A stretch of 21,102 nt of DNA from Bacteroidales bacterium (GCA_004557565.1 SFGS01000041.1:1-21102); one strand, 5' to 3'; counted from the stretch's first letter, positions 7,448-17,400 are shown. Translations and numbers: made by a program. The notes: generated by a model not told the origin, from the sequence alone.

Positions 7448-8012
7448 CCTCACACAGACCCCACTCTAAGTTTGCACGCCTGACGCTAAATCTCACAGAT
7501 GCTCCACGGCTGCTTCACACCAAAGCCTCACACAGATCCCACAGATCTCACGGAATTTTTCTTTTGATGATGTTAAATCTCACGGAGGTTTCACGACTGC
7601 TTCACTCCAAAGGCTCACACAGATCCCACAGATCTCACGGAATTTTTCTTTTGATGGTGTTAAATCTCACGGAGGTACCTCGATTGCTCTTGAAAAGAAA
7701 CACCTATTTCATCCAATTTCAATCCATTAACACCGATTTTTATAATTAATTTTTAATAGGCGTAAATTGGATTTAAATGGATGAAATAGGTGTTTCCCTC
7801 CCCCACAACAGCCCCATATCAACCCACCAGATACAGAAGCGTCTGTGAGATTTAACATCAGGCGTGCTATTCCGTGAGATCTGTGGGATCTGTGTGAGGC
7901 TTTGGAGTGAAGCTACCTTGAAGCGTCTGTGAGATTTAGCGTTAGGCGTGCTATTCCGTGAGAGTGGGATCTGTGTGAGCATTGCCCCGATATTAGTGGG
8001 ATTTGTGTGAGG
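7448..8012. repeat. Composite palindromic repeat element B
   Basis: Same plan as element A. Three direct units lie on the left (beginning about 7448, 7525 and 7612, each with CACACAGA...CTCAC). A long central hairpin follows at 7698-7795. Two inverted units lie on the right (about 7838-7898 and 7923-7980). The block closes with ATTGCCCCGATATTAGTGGG (7981-8000), the motif seen twice in A. The units carry one of two alternative cores before the shared TTAAATCTCAC: either GCACGCCTGA (GCACGCCTGAC in the first), or TTTTTCTTTTGATG followed by ATG or GTG. It fills most of the 810-base gap between two secreted-protein genes. No coding region or transposase is visible in it. Confidence 0.8.
7698..7795. 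repeat. Central long hairpin of element B
   Basis: The arms 7698-7734 and 7759-7795 are inverted copies. The outermost 18 positions (AAACACCTATTTCATCCA) pair perfectly and the inner part pairs imperfectly, around an A/T loop of about 24 bases. It lies in the same orientation as the hairpin of element A, so the two form long direct repeats flanking the gene at 5636-7333. Confidence 0.75.
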
Positions 8013-8080
8013 GGTGGGGATAGAAATAGAATGAGGCTGACTTCAACAGCCAACCTCACTCAAAAATAAAAGTATGTTAA

Positions 8081-8130
8081 GAAACTGCTAATGTTTCTAA
8101 TTTAGGAGCTTTCCTCGGTGTGAGGAACGC
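8081..8130 (-). terminator. Possible terminator hairpins after 8144-9859
   Basis: Downstream of the stop at 8144, in the direction of transcription, are two hairpins. The first, at 8108-8130, has TTCCTC (8111-8116) pairing with GAGGAA (8122-8127). The second pairs GAAAC (8081-8085) with GTTTC (8093-8097) and is followed on the minus strand by TTAACATACTTTTATTTTTG, a loosely T-rich tail. Either could end the transcript; neither is a textbook case. Confidence 0.35.
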
Positions 8131-8143
8131 TTGAGGGGGTGAA

Positions 8144-9859
8144 TTATTTTACTTCAGCACCCATCATGTTGTACTTCTTGTCACCTACGACAACGAGTAC
8201 TTGACCGTTTTCTACCACCTTGTGAGCCTTAACACCACCGATAGTAGTAGTTACGTCGTTGATACCAGAAACAGTACCTTGGGTGAAATCGTAAACGAGT
8301 TCTGCACCAGGAACAGCAAATTTAACCTTTGCTTCACGACCTTCAACGTCAGCTGGGAGAGCAGCTGCAGTAGCCTTGATTTGAACTTCGCCAGTGAATT
8401 CGCCAGCTTCTTGAACGTCAGCAACTTGGAGAGTCAACCATTCAGGTACGTCTTGACCGTCAACAGTAGTTACAGTCCATTCTTCGCTGCTCTTAGTTGA
8501 GTAAACGCTGATAGCGTCGAACTTAGTAGTACCAACAGTTCTTTGCCATGCACCACCAGTTTTTGGGAAGTTGTACTTGCCATCTTCAAAGGTGTAGTTC
8601 CAAATCATGATTGGCCATTCTACATCCAAGAAGATTGAAGGAGCGGTGTAACCCAGAGAACTGGTAAAGAATTGATCCAAACCTACGCACTGGGTTGGAT
8701 AACCTTCAGCATCGATTTTACACATGTAACCATGTTGGCCATAACCTTCGTTCACGCAGTCGGTAGAAATCACCATGCGGAAACCCTTAGTGTTTGCTTT
8801 TTCGTAACCAGAGAATACAACTGCGATTGGACGGTCGATGTTAGCAACCACTTCGTATTGCAAACCGTCTTCTTCTTCAACGAGAGGAAGATCAATGAAA
8901 CCACAGTCTTCAGCATCAGCTGCGAGTGTACCCTTAGCAGTAGCGATGAGGTCACCGAAAATCAGGTTGTCCTTATCGTCTTTTTCTACAGCGTAAACCT
9001 TAGCTTCGAGTGGAGTAGCACCAGTGATCTTGTCGTACATGTAAAGTACGTGGATACCACGGAGAGCATAAGGAGATGCTGGCTTTTCAACATAAAGAGC
9101 CATACCGTTCCAACCTTGTGCGTTTTGACCGAACCAGTAGCCGTCCTTGCCACCATCAGCATCTTTAGCACCAGTGAGGGTAATCACACCACCACGGCCC
9201 TTTAACATATCAGGTTGTTCGCGTGTACCAGCGCAGAAGTACTTTGGAGAAAGGTAGCAGTCAACTGCGTTTTCACCACTCATAAATTCTGCACGTGGGT
9301 CATCGTAGTAGTAAGTAAGACCTTGGTAGTCCTTAGTCTCATGGGTCTTTTGGTTGATGTAAGTTGAGAACAACTGATAAGAGCTTGTAGCACCACCACC
9401 AGTAGCAGTAAGTGTTGGAGCATACATTGAACAATTGAGGAAGTTGTCGGTGATGTCAACATTTGTTGAAGTCTGTTCTACCCAATCCTTAACAGAGGTG
9501 TCGTACTTGTCATATTTCCAAACATAAGCGTCAGCACCAGTTGAAGCGTTGGTGAAAGTAACGTCACGCCAGCATGGAAGGACCAATACAGGATTGTAGA
9601 AGGCACCACCAGTAACAGTGAGTGAACGATAGAATGATCCAGCTGGACGATTGTACCAAGCCTTCACAGCGGCCTTTGGAGCCACTTTCTTCATTGCTGC
9701 ACGTTGAGCGTCGGTTGCCATTTCAGCCTTTACAACTGTGCATTCGAAAGGAGCCACACCAGAATCAGCCGCTTTGCTTGTAGCCACTTGATTCTTGTTT
9801 TGAGCAGAAGCAGATACTGCAACTGCTGCGGCAGCGAGTAAAAGTAAACCCTTTTTCAT
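8144..9859 (-). CDS. Secreted protein, BACON-like domain, paralogue of 5636-7333
   Basis: I do not recognise a function. This 571-residue protein has a signal peptide (likely cut after ASA at 19) and KAWYNRPAGSFY at 66-77. A beta-rich middle follows, with WNGMALYVEKPASPYALRGI and YGQHGYMCKIDAEG matching the neighbour. A BACON-like domain covers about 435-530 (WNYTFED, then PEWLTLQVADV and VEGREAKVKFAVPGAELVYDF). It ends with the GIND...VVENGQVLVVVGDKKYNMMGAEVK tail. The overall plan equals the protein at 5636-7333 although most residues differ, so they are diverged paralogues. It follows the DUF4302 gene after 115 bases containing a strong hairpin, and only a weak -7-like match (TATCTTTT, plus 9891-9898) precedes it. 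It may be the last gene of the uptake operon by read-through, or a separate transcript. Confidence 0.8.
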   Translation of the reverse strand: MKKGLLLLAAAAVAVSASAQNKNQVATSKAADSGVAPFECTVVKAEMATDAQRAAMKKVAPKAAVKAWYNRPAGSFYRSLTVTGGAFYNPVLVLPCWRDVTFTNASTGADAYVWKYDKYDTSVKDWVEQTSTNVDITDNFLNCSMYAPTLTATGGGATSSYQLFSTYINQKTHETKDYQGLTYYYDDPRAEFMSGENAVDCYLSPKYFCAGTREQPDMLKGRGGVITLTGAKDADGGKDGYWFGQNAQGWNGMALYVEKPASPYALRGIHVLYMYDKITGATPLEAKVYAVEKDDKDNLIFGDLIATAKGTLAADAEDCGFIDLPLVEEEDGLQYEVVANIDRPIAVVFSGYEKANTKGFRMVISTDCVNEGYGQHGYMCKIDAEGYPTQCVGLDQFFTSSLGYTAPSIFLDVEWPIMIWNYTFEDGKYNFPKTGGAWQRTVGTTKFDAISVYSTKSSEEWTVTTVDGQDVPEWLTLQVADVQEAGEFTGEVQIKATAAALPADVEGREAKVKFAVPGAELVYDFTQGTVSGINDVTTTIGGVKAHKVVENGQVLVVVGDKKYNMMGAEVK

Positions 9860-9929
9860 AATTGAAATAGTTTAAATTTGGTTAATAAAAAAAAGATATA
9901 AAAAATAATTGATTATTATCTTGAATGAA

Positions 9930-9963
9930 GCAAATGAGGCTTCGAGGCTGAAGCCTCATTTGC
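9930..9963. terminator. Perfect 14-bp hairpin between operon and secreted gene
   Basis: GCAAATGAGGCTTC (9930-9943) pairs without mismatch with GAAGCCTCATTTGC (9950-9963) around a 6-base loop. It lies 11 bases past the DUF4302 stop, where a terminator or processing site of the minus-strand operon would be expected. No T-run follows on that strand (TTCATTCAAG), so full or partial termination is inferred, not shown. Confidence 0.6.
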
Positions 9964-9974
9964 TGTATCGTTGG

Positions 9975-11333
9975 TTATTGAATACTGATACCGAGAGCGC
10001 TTGAAGCATCGCTGCTGTCGGTCAGTACCATATTCACAGGAGCAATCAGTGAGTTGCTTGAGCACTTGAAAGTGGAAGAAGCAAGCTTGTTCATCATAGT
10101 CTTGAACGCAGGAACCTTATCGATAAAGGTCTTCATGTTACTATCCATTTCACCGAGCACAAACTTGATTTCATCTTTGCCGATGTATTCCACGGTGTAA
10201 GGCACCGACATATTCAAGTATGAACCTCTCTTAGTCTTGATACGCACCACCATGGTGTAAGGCGACTTGGTATTGTTCAATACATTCAAACCGATGTTGA
10301 AATGCACAAGTGAAGAACCGTTGTAGGCCTTGAAACCAGTGTTCAGACCAGCAAACGCTGTGCCCAGCTCGCCTTTGCAGTCGGCTGCATTCACACGCCA
10401 GAGCAGACGCTCGTCGCCCACCACCTTATTAAGGGCATCAGCTGTGATGGTGATGCGATTGTCGTCGGTGCAAAGGAGTGAACCATCTTTCTGGCGGATG
10501 AAGTGCTGAATAGTGTAGTCGTTGCCGTCGATTGAGTCGCGCAGAGTGAGAGGCTTACCGAGGGTGAAACCATCGTGAGTGATGATGGCGTTGCGGCCTA
10601 CATATTCAGTGATGTAGTCACCAGTTTCGGGATAGAACTTAGGAAGCTGGGTGGCTCCATCGAGCACCACATGGCGATAACCGCCAGGGAGGTTAACATA
10701 CACTGCAGGAACCTTAGCGTTGAAGAAAGAGTCGGCAAGTGCCACCACTTCGTTCAAGTAAGTTTCATCGTCAATTTCGGGAGCGATGCGAGTCATGATA
10801 ATTTCGGCACCGTTCTTCTTACCTTCAAGGTAGAGCGTGTCGTTGCTGAATTTCATGAGGTCGAACTCATAGTCACCACTGTGTCCGTAGCCCTGCTCGT
10901 CGCGTTCGGTGCCAGGAATATCTTCTGGGGTAGCGAAGAGGTGGAAAATGGTGTTGTAAGAGTTGAACGAGAGCACAGGACCGTTGTCGGAAAGGATAGT
11001 CCACATTGAGGTTTCGCTTCCATAAGATGGAACGTTAGAGTCAATGTTGGTAAGCTTTGTGATGTACTCGTTGTTACCCGAAATGGTAACGGTGCCATCG
11101 TTGCGGAAAGTGAAGAGGTACACATAGCCGTGTTCTTCTTCAGTAGTGAAGTATTCCATTTGCCACTTTCCGCCCTTGTCCAAGAGAATCTCTTTATACA
11201 TCTTGCGAGCTTCCTCGGTGCGGTGAGCAGCATTTTGGTCGAAGATGTCGGCCTCTTCATGGTTACATGAAGCGAGCGATGCGCTCATCAGCACAGCGGC
11301 GATAGCTGAAAATTTATATAATTTCTTCATCAT
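9975..11333 (-). CDS. DUF4302 family lipoprotein
   Basis: This 452-residue protein has a lipoprotein signal with lipobox LASC and the lipidated cysteine at 23, so it is probably held in the outer membrane, perhaps at the surface. The N-terminal region after the anchor (RTEEARKMYKEILLDKGGKWQMEYFTTEEEHGYVYLFTFRND at about 38-79 in parts) is the DUF4302 hallmark, a family of unknown function found beside SusC/SusD genes in Bacteroidota. The rest is beta-rich with no catalytic motif that I see. It begins 26 bases after the metallohydrolase gene, so the two share an operon. A role in capturing cargo for the channel is inferred from context. Confidence 0.85.
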   Translation of the reverse strand: MMKKLYKFSAIAAVLMSASLASCNHEEADIFDQNAAHRTEEARKMYKEILLDKGGKWQMEYFTTEEEHGYVYLFTFRNDGTVTISGNNEYITKLTNIDSNVPSYGSETSMWTILSDNGPVLSFNSYNTIFHLFATPEDIPGTERDEQGYGHSGDYEFDLMKFSNDTLYLEGKKNGAEIIMTRIAPEIDDETYLNEVVALADSFFNAKVPAVYVNLPGGYRHVVLDGATQLPKFYPETGDYITEYVGRNAIITHDGFTLGKPLTLRDSIDGNDYTIQHFIRQKDGSLLCTDDNRITITADALNKVVGDERLLWRVNAADCKGELGTAFAGLNTGFKAYNGSSLVHFNIGLNVLNNTKSPYTMVVRIKTKRGSYLNMSVPYTVEYIGKDEIKFVLGEMDSNMKTFIDKVPAFKTMMNKLASSTFKCSSNSLIAPVNMVLTDSSDASSALGISIQ

Positions 11334-11359
11334 TGTCGATTGAATTTATAAATTTAAAA

Positions 11360-12619
11360 TTACTGTACGTTTTCAATTTGCTTGCGGAGCTCATTGATGT
11401 CGAAGGTAGCCTGACGCTTCTGAACTTCTTCACGGAGCTTGTCGAGGTCAACACCGAATGAATCGCGGAGCCAATCGCGTGCAATCTGAATCTTTTCCTT
11501 CAAGGCTGCCACACCGTCGATGCCGTCCTTGTCTTCCACCTTGTAGGCGGTTACAGGAATAGCAATCTTGTTGCCTCTCTCATCGAGAAGGAAGCCACTT
11601 TCATCTACTGGGCGATTCTTAGCATCGAAGTATTTGCCTGGGTTGTCGGCATCCTGGGTGTAAGGTGCTTCGCCGCGGTAGAATTCATTGGTCACCTGAT
11701 TGCTATACACATTGATAGTGTCGCCGTTAGGAGTGACATATTCATTAAACAGGTCGTCGTCGCTGAAGTATTGCTTCTTCTCCTCATCTACCACATTATC
11801 CTTATAATAGTAGTAGCAGTAGTAGACAGCGTTAGGATCGTCGCCGCTTGGAGTAGCCCAACCACGGCTTGCAAGGTTGTAGAAGCGTTTCCATTGTGCA
11901 TCGGTCTTCACGATGTAGTTAGCGATGATTTCAGCGAAGTCTTCACGATATGCAGAGCTTGCATAAGGGGTAACGAAACCACAAGAGAGCACTACGCCTT
12001 CTTGGCGGTCTTGCCAGTTGCTGCCATCGTACTTACCTACAGAAATGGTGTTGAACTTTGCAGGGTAAGTCTTGGTCTGGTGCAAAATGTGAGCAAACTC
12101 GTGGTGCATAGTCTTGAAGTAGTATTCATTCAACTGGTCAGGTGAGTTGAGGTCGAGCGCATTCACACGGAAGAGCGAAACCTTGATACCGCCTTCTGCC
12201 AAACCCACGGTGATGGTACCGGTTGATGGGTCGTAGGCTGGTGAACCAATAAGGTGAATGATACGTGGACCGTATTCCTTCAGGAAGTTAGGGCCTACCA
12301 CATCATTATACACGTCGAACCAAAGGTGCTTAGCCAAAAGTGCAAGGTCTTGCGCATTTTGGTAAGTGGCTGGCACGAGGTTATAGTTCATGTCGGTGCC
12401 CACATCCTGCATCTTATAGCGGAAGTCCAAGTTATAGACATCCAAATAGTTTTGCTTCAACCACTTGTCGAACTTATAAGTCGCAGAGTTAGGGTCAAGC
12501 TCCTCTGACTGGTCAGGGAAGATGGTTTCGGTGAAGTCGTCGTCGCTACAAGAGGTGAAGCCCATAGCTAATGCCGACATCATCACGAATGCTGAGATAT
12601 ATTTTTTAATTACTTTCAT
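11360..12619 (-). CDS. Substrate import-associated zinc metallohydrolase lipoprotein
   Basis: The 419-residue protein has a lipoprotein signal (FTSC, Cys24) followed by an acidic DDD stretch that often goes with surface export of lipoproteins in Bacteroidota. The zinc-binding HExxH motif is His173-Glu174-Phe-Ala-His177 in MHHEFAHILHQ. A later EDFAE (226-230) is well placed for the third zinc ligand of gluzincin-like enzymes. This matches the family described as a metallohydrolase lipoprotein encoded beside SusC/SusD pairs. Its true substrate is unknown: it could cut peptides or proteins at the surface before import. The gene starts 19 bases after the SusD-like gene. A YYCYYYYKDN stretch (266-275) is unusually tyrosine-rich. 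The catalytic residues look intact. Confidence 0.9.
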   Translation of the reverse strand: MKVIKKYISAFVMMSALAMGFTSCSDDDFTETIFPDQSEELDPNSATYKFDKWLKQNYLDVYNLDFRYKMQDVGTDMNYNLVPATYQNAQDLALLAKHLWFDVYNDVVGPNFLKEYGPRIIHLIGSPAYDPSTGTITVGLAEGGIKVSLFRVNALDLNSPDQLNEYYFKTMHHEFAHILHQTKTYPAKFNTISVGKYDGSNWQDRQEGVVLSCGFVTPYASSAYREDFAEIIANYIVKTDAQWKRFYNLASRGWATPSGDDPNAVYYCYYYYKDNVVDEEKKQYFSDDDLFNEYVTPNGDTINVYSNQVTNEFYRGEAPYTQDADNPGKYFDAKNRPVDESGFLLDERGNKIAIPVTAYKVEDKDGIDGVAALKEKIQIARDWLRDSFGVDLDKLREEVQKRQATFDINELRKQIENVQ

Positions 12620-12638
12620 TGTTGTTTACCAGATTAAA

Positions 12639-14378
12639 TCATTTAACAAGAATGTAAGAGCCAGAAGCCTCTACAGTAGCCTCACTCTTCTTTGACACTA
12701 CAGGGCGAACGTTAGCATCCATACCAGCAGAGATCACTTCGCTTGGAATCTGCATTGCATAGCGTGCGTCGAGCGTTTTAAGAGTGTAAGGAGTGTTGAA
12801 GCGACCAAAGTGGTGAGTGATCGAAAGACCGAGACGCTTGATATCGAAGAAGCGCATACCATTGTGCACAGTTTCGATACGGCGGAAGTGCTGGATACAT
12901 TGCATGTAAGGCAACTTGTCATCAGTGAGTGAATACTTGTCAGATGGGCAAACCTCGTCGATGTGGATTGGCTTCACAATACCGAAACCTTTATACTTCT
13001 TGTCGCCTTGATCTACAGCGTAGAACTTTTCAATGAGTTCGCGAGTCATTGGCTTGAAAGAGTAGCTTTCGCCTGCACCAAGCTTTTGACGAGCTGCATC
13101 CCAAATGGTGAGGTCTGCCATACAACCATCGATGTCGCCGAGGAAGAGCTTAGCTTCTGCACGGCAGAGGAGAGTTTCCTCAGCCCAGAATTCCAAGCGA
13201 ACCACGTGAGCGTAACCGATACCCGACACCTTGTCGGTGTATTCAAACTGCTCAGAGCTGATACCACCGAAGTAGCTACCGTATTCAGCCTTACCTGCTG
13301 TACCACACAAGCCATTGAAGCCTGGGTGCATTGAGAAGGTTTCGCCAGTCTTTGAGTTTTTAAACTTAATGCCTTCCCATGATGGGCCAGGACCTTGGAT
13401 AGTAGAGCGGCGAGCGTCGCGGTTGCAGGTGTAGCGATTACCATGGAAGCGACGTGAAGAGGTAGAATAGGTGGAGATGTCCATAAACACGTTGGCACGC
13501 TTCATGCTGGTGTAGTAGCGGCCAATGTCGCTGATGTAGTACATAGAACCACGGTTAGCCCAGATGTCGCTCATCATAGTTGCAGGATCACTACCGTTGA
13601 ATGCGGCGTTGGCACATTCGAGAGCCTTGTCGTATTGACGGGTGAACACATAGAAGCGAGCAGCATAAGCATTGGCAGCGGCGCGGTTGAAGTGGTATTT
13701 AGGCACTTCGTAGATTGCGTCGTCGATAAGTTTCAAACCAAGTTCGAGGTCCTTTTCAATCTTCTCGTAAGTCTCGGCAAGTGTGCCACGCTCGTAGTGA
13801 GGCTTCACTGTGGTTTCAGGCTTGGTGATGTAAGGAATACCTTGACAGCTCTTGCTCAATTCTGGACCGCGGTAAGGCATACAGAACACTTGAGCGAGAA
13901 TGAAGTGGTGGTAAGAGCGGATCATGTAAGCCTCACCCATCACTGCGCTGAGTTTTTTAGTTTCGTCGTTGGTCAAGCCGCCTTGTTCGCTCATTTCAGT
14001 ACCACGCTCGATAACGGCGTTGGCAGAAGCGATAGCACGGTAGCAGCCCTCCCAAATGCCGGAAGGAGTGTCGGAACCCATACCCATGGTCACGTCCTCG
14101 AAGCGGAACAACTGGTCGTCGGTAGCCGCATACGAAGGAAGATTGTAGCGAACGCCATCAGGGTCTGGGGCATTGTTGTCGATTACATTATCGGATGAAA
14201 GCTCGCAGGGTGTAGAATAATTGTACTGGAGGTAGCCATTATTGAGCAGCTCACGCAATTGCTCCACAGTTTCGAGGTCCACGCGGGTGTCGGGCACCTT
14301 GTCGAGGAAGTCTTTACATGATGAGAGCGACATGAGTGCCACACCTGCAGCTGCGATTGCTATATATTTAAACTTCAT
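12639..14378 (-). CDS. SusD/RagB family outer-membrane lipoprotein
   Basis: This 579-residue lipoprotein has lipobox LSSC (Cys21) followed by KDFLDKVPDTRVDLET, the usual SusD start. Helical repeat regions follow: WEGCYRAIASANAVIE, EAYMIRSYHHFILAQVFCMPY, and FNRAAANAYAARFYVFTRQYDKALECAN. The C-terminal part has the QHFRRIETVHNGMRFFDIKRLG block typical of SusD/RagB. SusD-type proteins form the lid over the SusC-type channel and bind cargo at the cell surface. The gene follows the SusC-like gene after 48 AT-rich bases and is clearly its partner. The specificity cannot be read from the sequence; the accompanying metallohydrolase and the lack of glycoside hydrolases point away from a typical polysaccharide locus. 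Confidence 0.95.
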   Translation of the reverse strand: MKFKYIAIAAAGVALMSLSSCKDFLDKVPDTRVDLETVEQLRELLNNGYLQYNYSTPCELSSDNVIDNNAPDPDGVRYNLPSYAATDDQLFRFEDVTMGMGSDTPSGIWEGCYRAIASANAVIERGTEMSEQGGLTNDETKKLSAVMGEAYMIRSYHHFILAQVFCMPYRGPELSKSCQGIPYITKPETTVKPHYERGTLAETYEKIEKDLELGLKLIDDAIYEVPKYHFNRAAANAYAARFYVFTRQYDKALECANAAFNGSDPATMMSDIWANRGSMYYISDIGRYYTSMKRANVFMDISTYSTSSRRFHGNRYTCNRDARRSTIQGPGPSWEGIKFKNSKTGETFSMHPGFNGLCGTAGKAEYGSYFGGISSEQFEYTDKVSGIGYAHVVRLEFWAEETLLCRAEAKLFLGDIDGCMADLTIWDAARQKLGAGESYSFKPMTRELIEKFYAVDQGDKKYKGFGIVKPIHIDEVCPSDKYSLTDDKLPYMQCIQHFRRIETVHNGMRFFDIKRLGLSITHHFGRFNTPYTLKTLDARYAMQIPSEVISAGMDANVRPVVSKKSEATVEASGSYILVK

Positions 14379-14426
14379 AATTATATTGTCTGTATTATAT
14401 ATTATATAATGTGTTGCAAATTATGA

Positions 14427-17400
14427 TTAAAGACCAAATCTAACTGTGAGGGTGAACTGACGTGGGTTTGGAGATGCCACACCACCTGCGTTGTAGAATT
14501 CAGGGTCTTGACCATTGAGCTTGTCATCGGCATAGAGAAGACCGATGTTGGTAGCAGAGAGCTTCACTGAAGCGTTGTTGAGGCGGATAGCCTTCAACAA
14601 TGTCTTAGGAATATCGTAAGTCAAAGAAATTTCTTTCAAGCGAATGAAACCACCATCAGCCACACGAGCAGAGCTGTAGTTGTAAGCACTGTAAGCACGG
14701 CCCAAGTAAGTGTCGGCGTAGTATTGACGGCGTGAAGCAATCACAGGAATTGTGGTGTAGGCTTCATCGCCTGGAATCACCCAGCGGTTCTTGAATTCCT
14801 TAGGCATAGCGGTAAGGTCGCTGTATGCGTAAGAGAAGTCAGGGCTAAGGCGGAGCTTATTGCCAAATGAGTAGGTGCAGAACACATTGAGATGGAGGCC
14901 CTTCCAAGAGAAGCTGTTGTTGAAACCACCAGTGATGGTTGGGTCAACTGCGCCTTCGTATTTGAGGTTCTTCTTCAAGAGTTCAGCATCGAATTGCTGG
15001 AAGTTGATTTCGTCGTTAGCAGAAAGTTCGCCAGTGGTTTCGTTGATCACTTGTGGAATACCGTGTGAATCCAAACCTACGAACTGATAAGAGAAGAGTG
15101 CACGCACTGGATAGCCTTCGAGTGCGAAACCAGTACCTTGAATCAAGTCGATTGCGCGAGAGCGAGACACGAGCTTGGTGATTTCGTTCTTAGCGTAAGC
15201 GAAAGTGATGTCGGTTGACCAGTTGAAACCGTCGGGATTTGCGCTCTTGATGTTGTGGGTGGTGAGGGTGAATTCCACACCGTGTGAAGCCATCTCTGCC
15301 ACGTTGGCATACTTCATAGTCTGACCACCTACACCTTCAGTATATACGCGGCCGATAAGGTCGAAGTTGTTACGCTTGTACCAGTCGAACACGAAGTTGA
15401 TGCGGTTGTTCACGAAACCGAGGTCAACACCCACGTCGAACTCGTGCTTCTTTTCATAAGTAAGCTCGCTGTTGGCAAGACCAGAGAGTTCGAGACCGAT
15501 TTGCTGGCCGTCGGTTTCCTGGTTCCAAATACGGTTTGGATAGTAGAGAGCTTCAGCATTTGCATAAGAAGTAGGACCGGTTTCTGCGGTCAGAGAGTAA
15601 GAGGTGCGGAGCTTAGCATAAGTGAATGCACCACTCTTGAAGAAGCGAGCATTGGTGAAGAATGGCTCTTGGTGAGCATTCCATGCTGCTGACACGTTCC
15701 AAGTAGGCAACCAGCGGCTCTGGGTGGTCTTACCCATTTGGTTACTACCTTCGTAACGGAGAGTACCGGTGAGCACATAGCGCATCTTGTAGCTGTAGTT
15801 AGCAGTTGCGAAGTAAGCGAGGTTGCGGCGATAAGAGCGTTGCTCGCTGTAGTATGCGCTGTTTTCTTCTTGCATTTGCTTGAAGAGGTCGCTGTTGATG
15901 AATGGAAGATTACCGTTGGCGTAAACGATACCCCAGCCATCGAACGACTGTGAGTGACGGTCAACGCGGCTTGCTTCCAAACCTGCCATCATATTAATAG
16001 TGTGGTCGCGGTTGAAGCTACCATTCCAGTTAGCTGTGCCACGGAACACATATTGTGATACGTCGTACTTGTTGTGGAACAACATACCACCCTTAGGAAG
16101 AACGGTTTCAGGAAGAGCGTTTTCCACATCAGGGTCGGTGTAGAGGTATGTGTTAGAAGAGCGGATGATTGCATCTTCTGGGTCGATACCTGCACGGTAA
16201 GCGCGAGCCTGGTTACTGTTTTCAGTAACGAAGTGGTTTTGCTCTGAATTGCTGTAACGATAGTAACCAATCATGTTCAATTCCACAGTGTGGTTTTGGT
16301 TCATGATAGGCTTGATGTTCAGTTCTCCTTGGAACTTCAAGTCGGTAACTGTCAAGTCGATCCAGTTGTTCTGGAGTTCGTTGAAGATGTTGAAGTCGGT
16401 GTAGTTACGACGATAGTACACGTTAGGGTCGAGTGTACGTGAGGTGTTCATCGCGTAGCTGAATGGGTTGATGTCGAACGAACGGCTAACTTCACCATTC
16501 ACCACGTCGGTCTGCTGGCTGATGGTGCCAGGAGCCTTTTGCTTACGGAAGCTGTCGGAAGTGAGCAACTTCACACGCACGCGACTTGAGAGGTTGTAGA
16601 GCGCATTAGCATTGAAAGTGTAACGCTCAACGCTTGACGACTTGTACCAACCTGGATCGGTCATTACAGATGCAGAAGTATAGAATGAACCCTTGTCGGT
16701 ACCGCCAGAGATGCTCACAGCGTGGTTTTGCATCACGTTGCTGTTGAAGAGCAAGTCGAACCAGTCGGTGTTGCGGAACTCGGCTTCACGCAAGTAAGCG
16801 TTCTTAGCCTGAGTGGTGTTGGCGAGCTCGAAGTGACCTTCGCCAGTTATTGGGTCGATGATGTAGTTGTCGAGCATGTTGTACATGCGGCCATACACAC
16901 CAGTGCGGCTGCCGCTACGCAATGAAGCGAACTCGAGCCAACCCTTTTGTTCCATTTCCTTATAGATACCCATCTGCTCTTGTGAGTTACAGATGTTGTA
17001 GTCGCGGTAGCTTGGCTTCATACGGTAGGTGAATTCACCTGTATAATTAATAGATGTGTGACCTGAGCGACCAGTCTTGGTGGTTACAACAATCACACCA
17101 GCCATTGCCTTAGCACCGTAGATTGAGGTTGCAGAACCGTCCTTCAAGATCTGGAAGCTTTCGATGTCGTCGGCGTTCAAACCTGCGATAGCTGAAGAAA
17201 TCAAAGTCACAGCATCACCAGATGAGAGGTCGTCGGCTGAAAGTTCCACGTTGTCGGCGAGTTCCACACCATCCACAATCCACAGAGGCTTAGAGCTACC
17301 ATAGATAGAGGTAGCACCACGCACACGGATCTTAGGAGCAGTACCGAATGTACCCGACACGTTTGACACTTGCACACCAGAAACCTTACCTTCCAAACCG

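Noticed and set aside
5104..8012. Repeats considered as a CRISPR array
   Set aside because: Units are on both strands, differ in their cores, are separated by related rather than unique sequence, and no cas gene is near.
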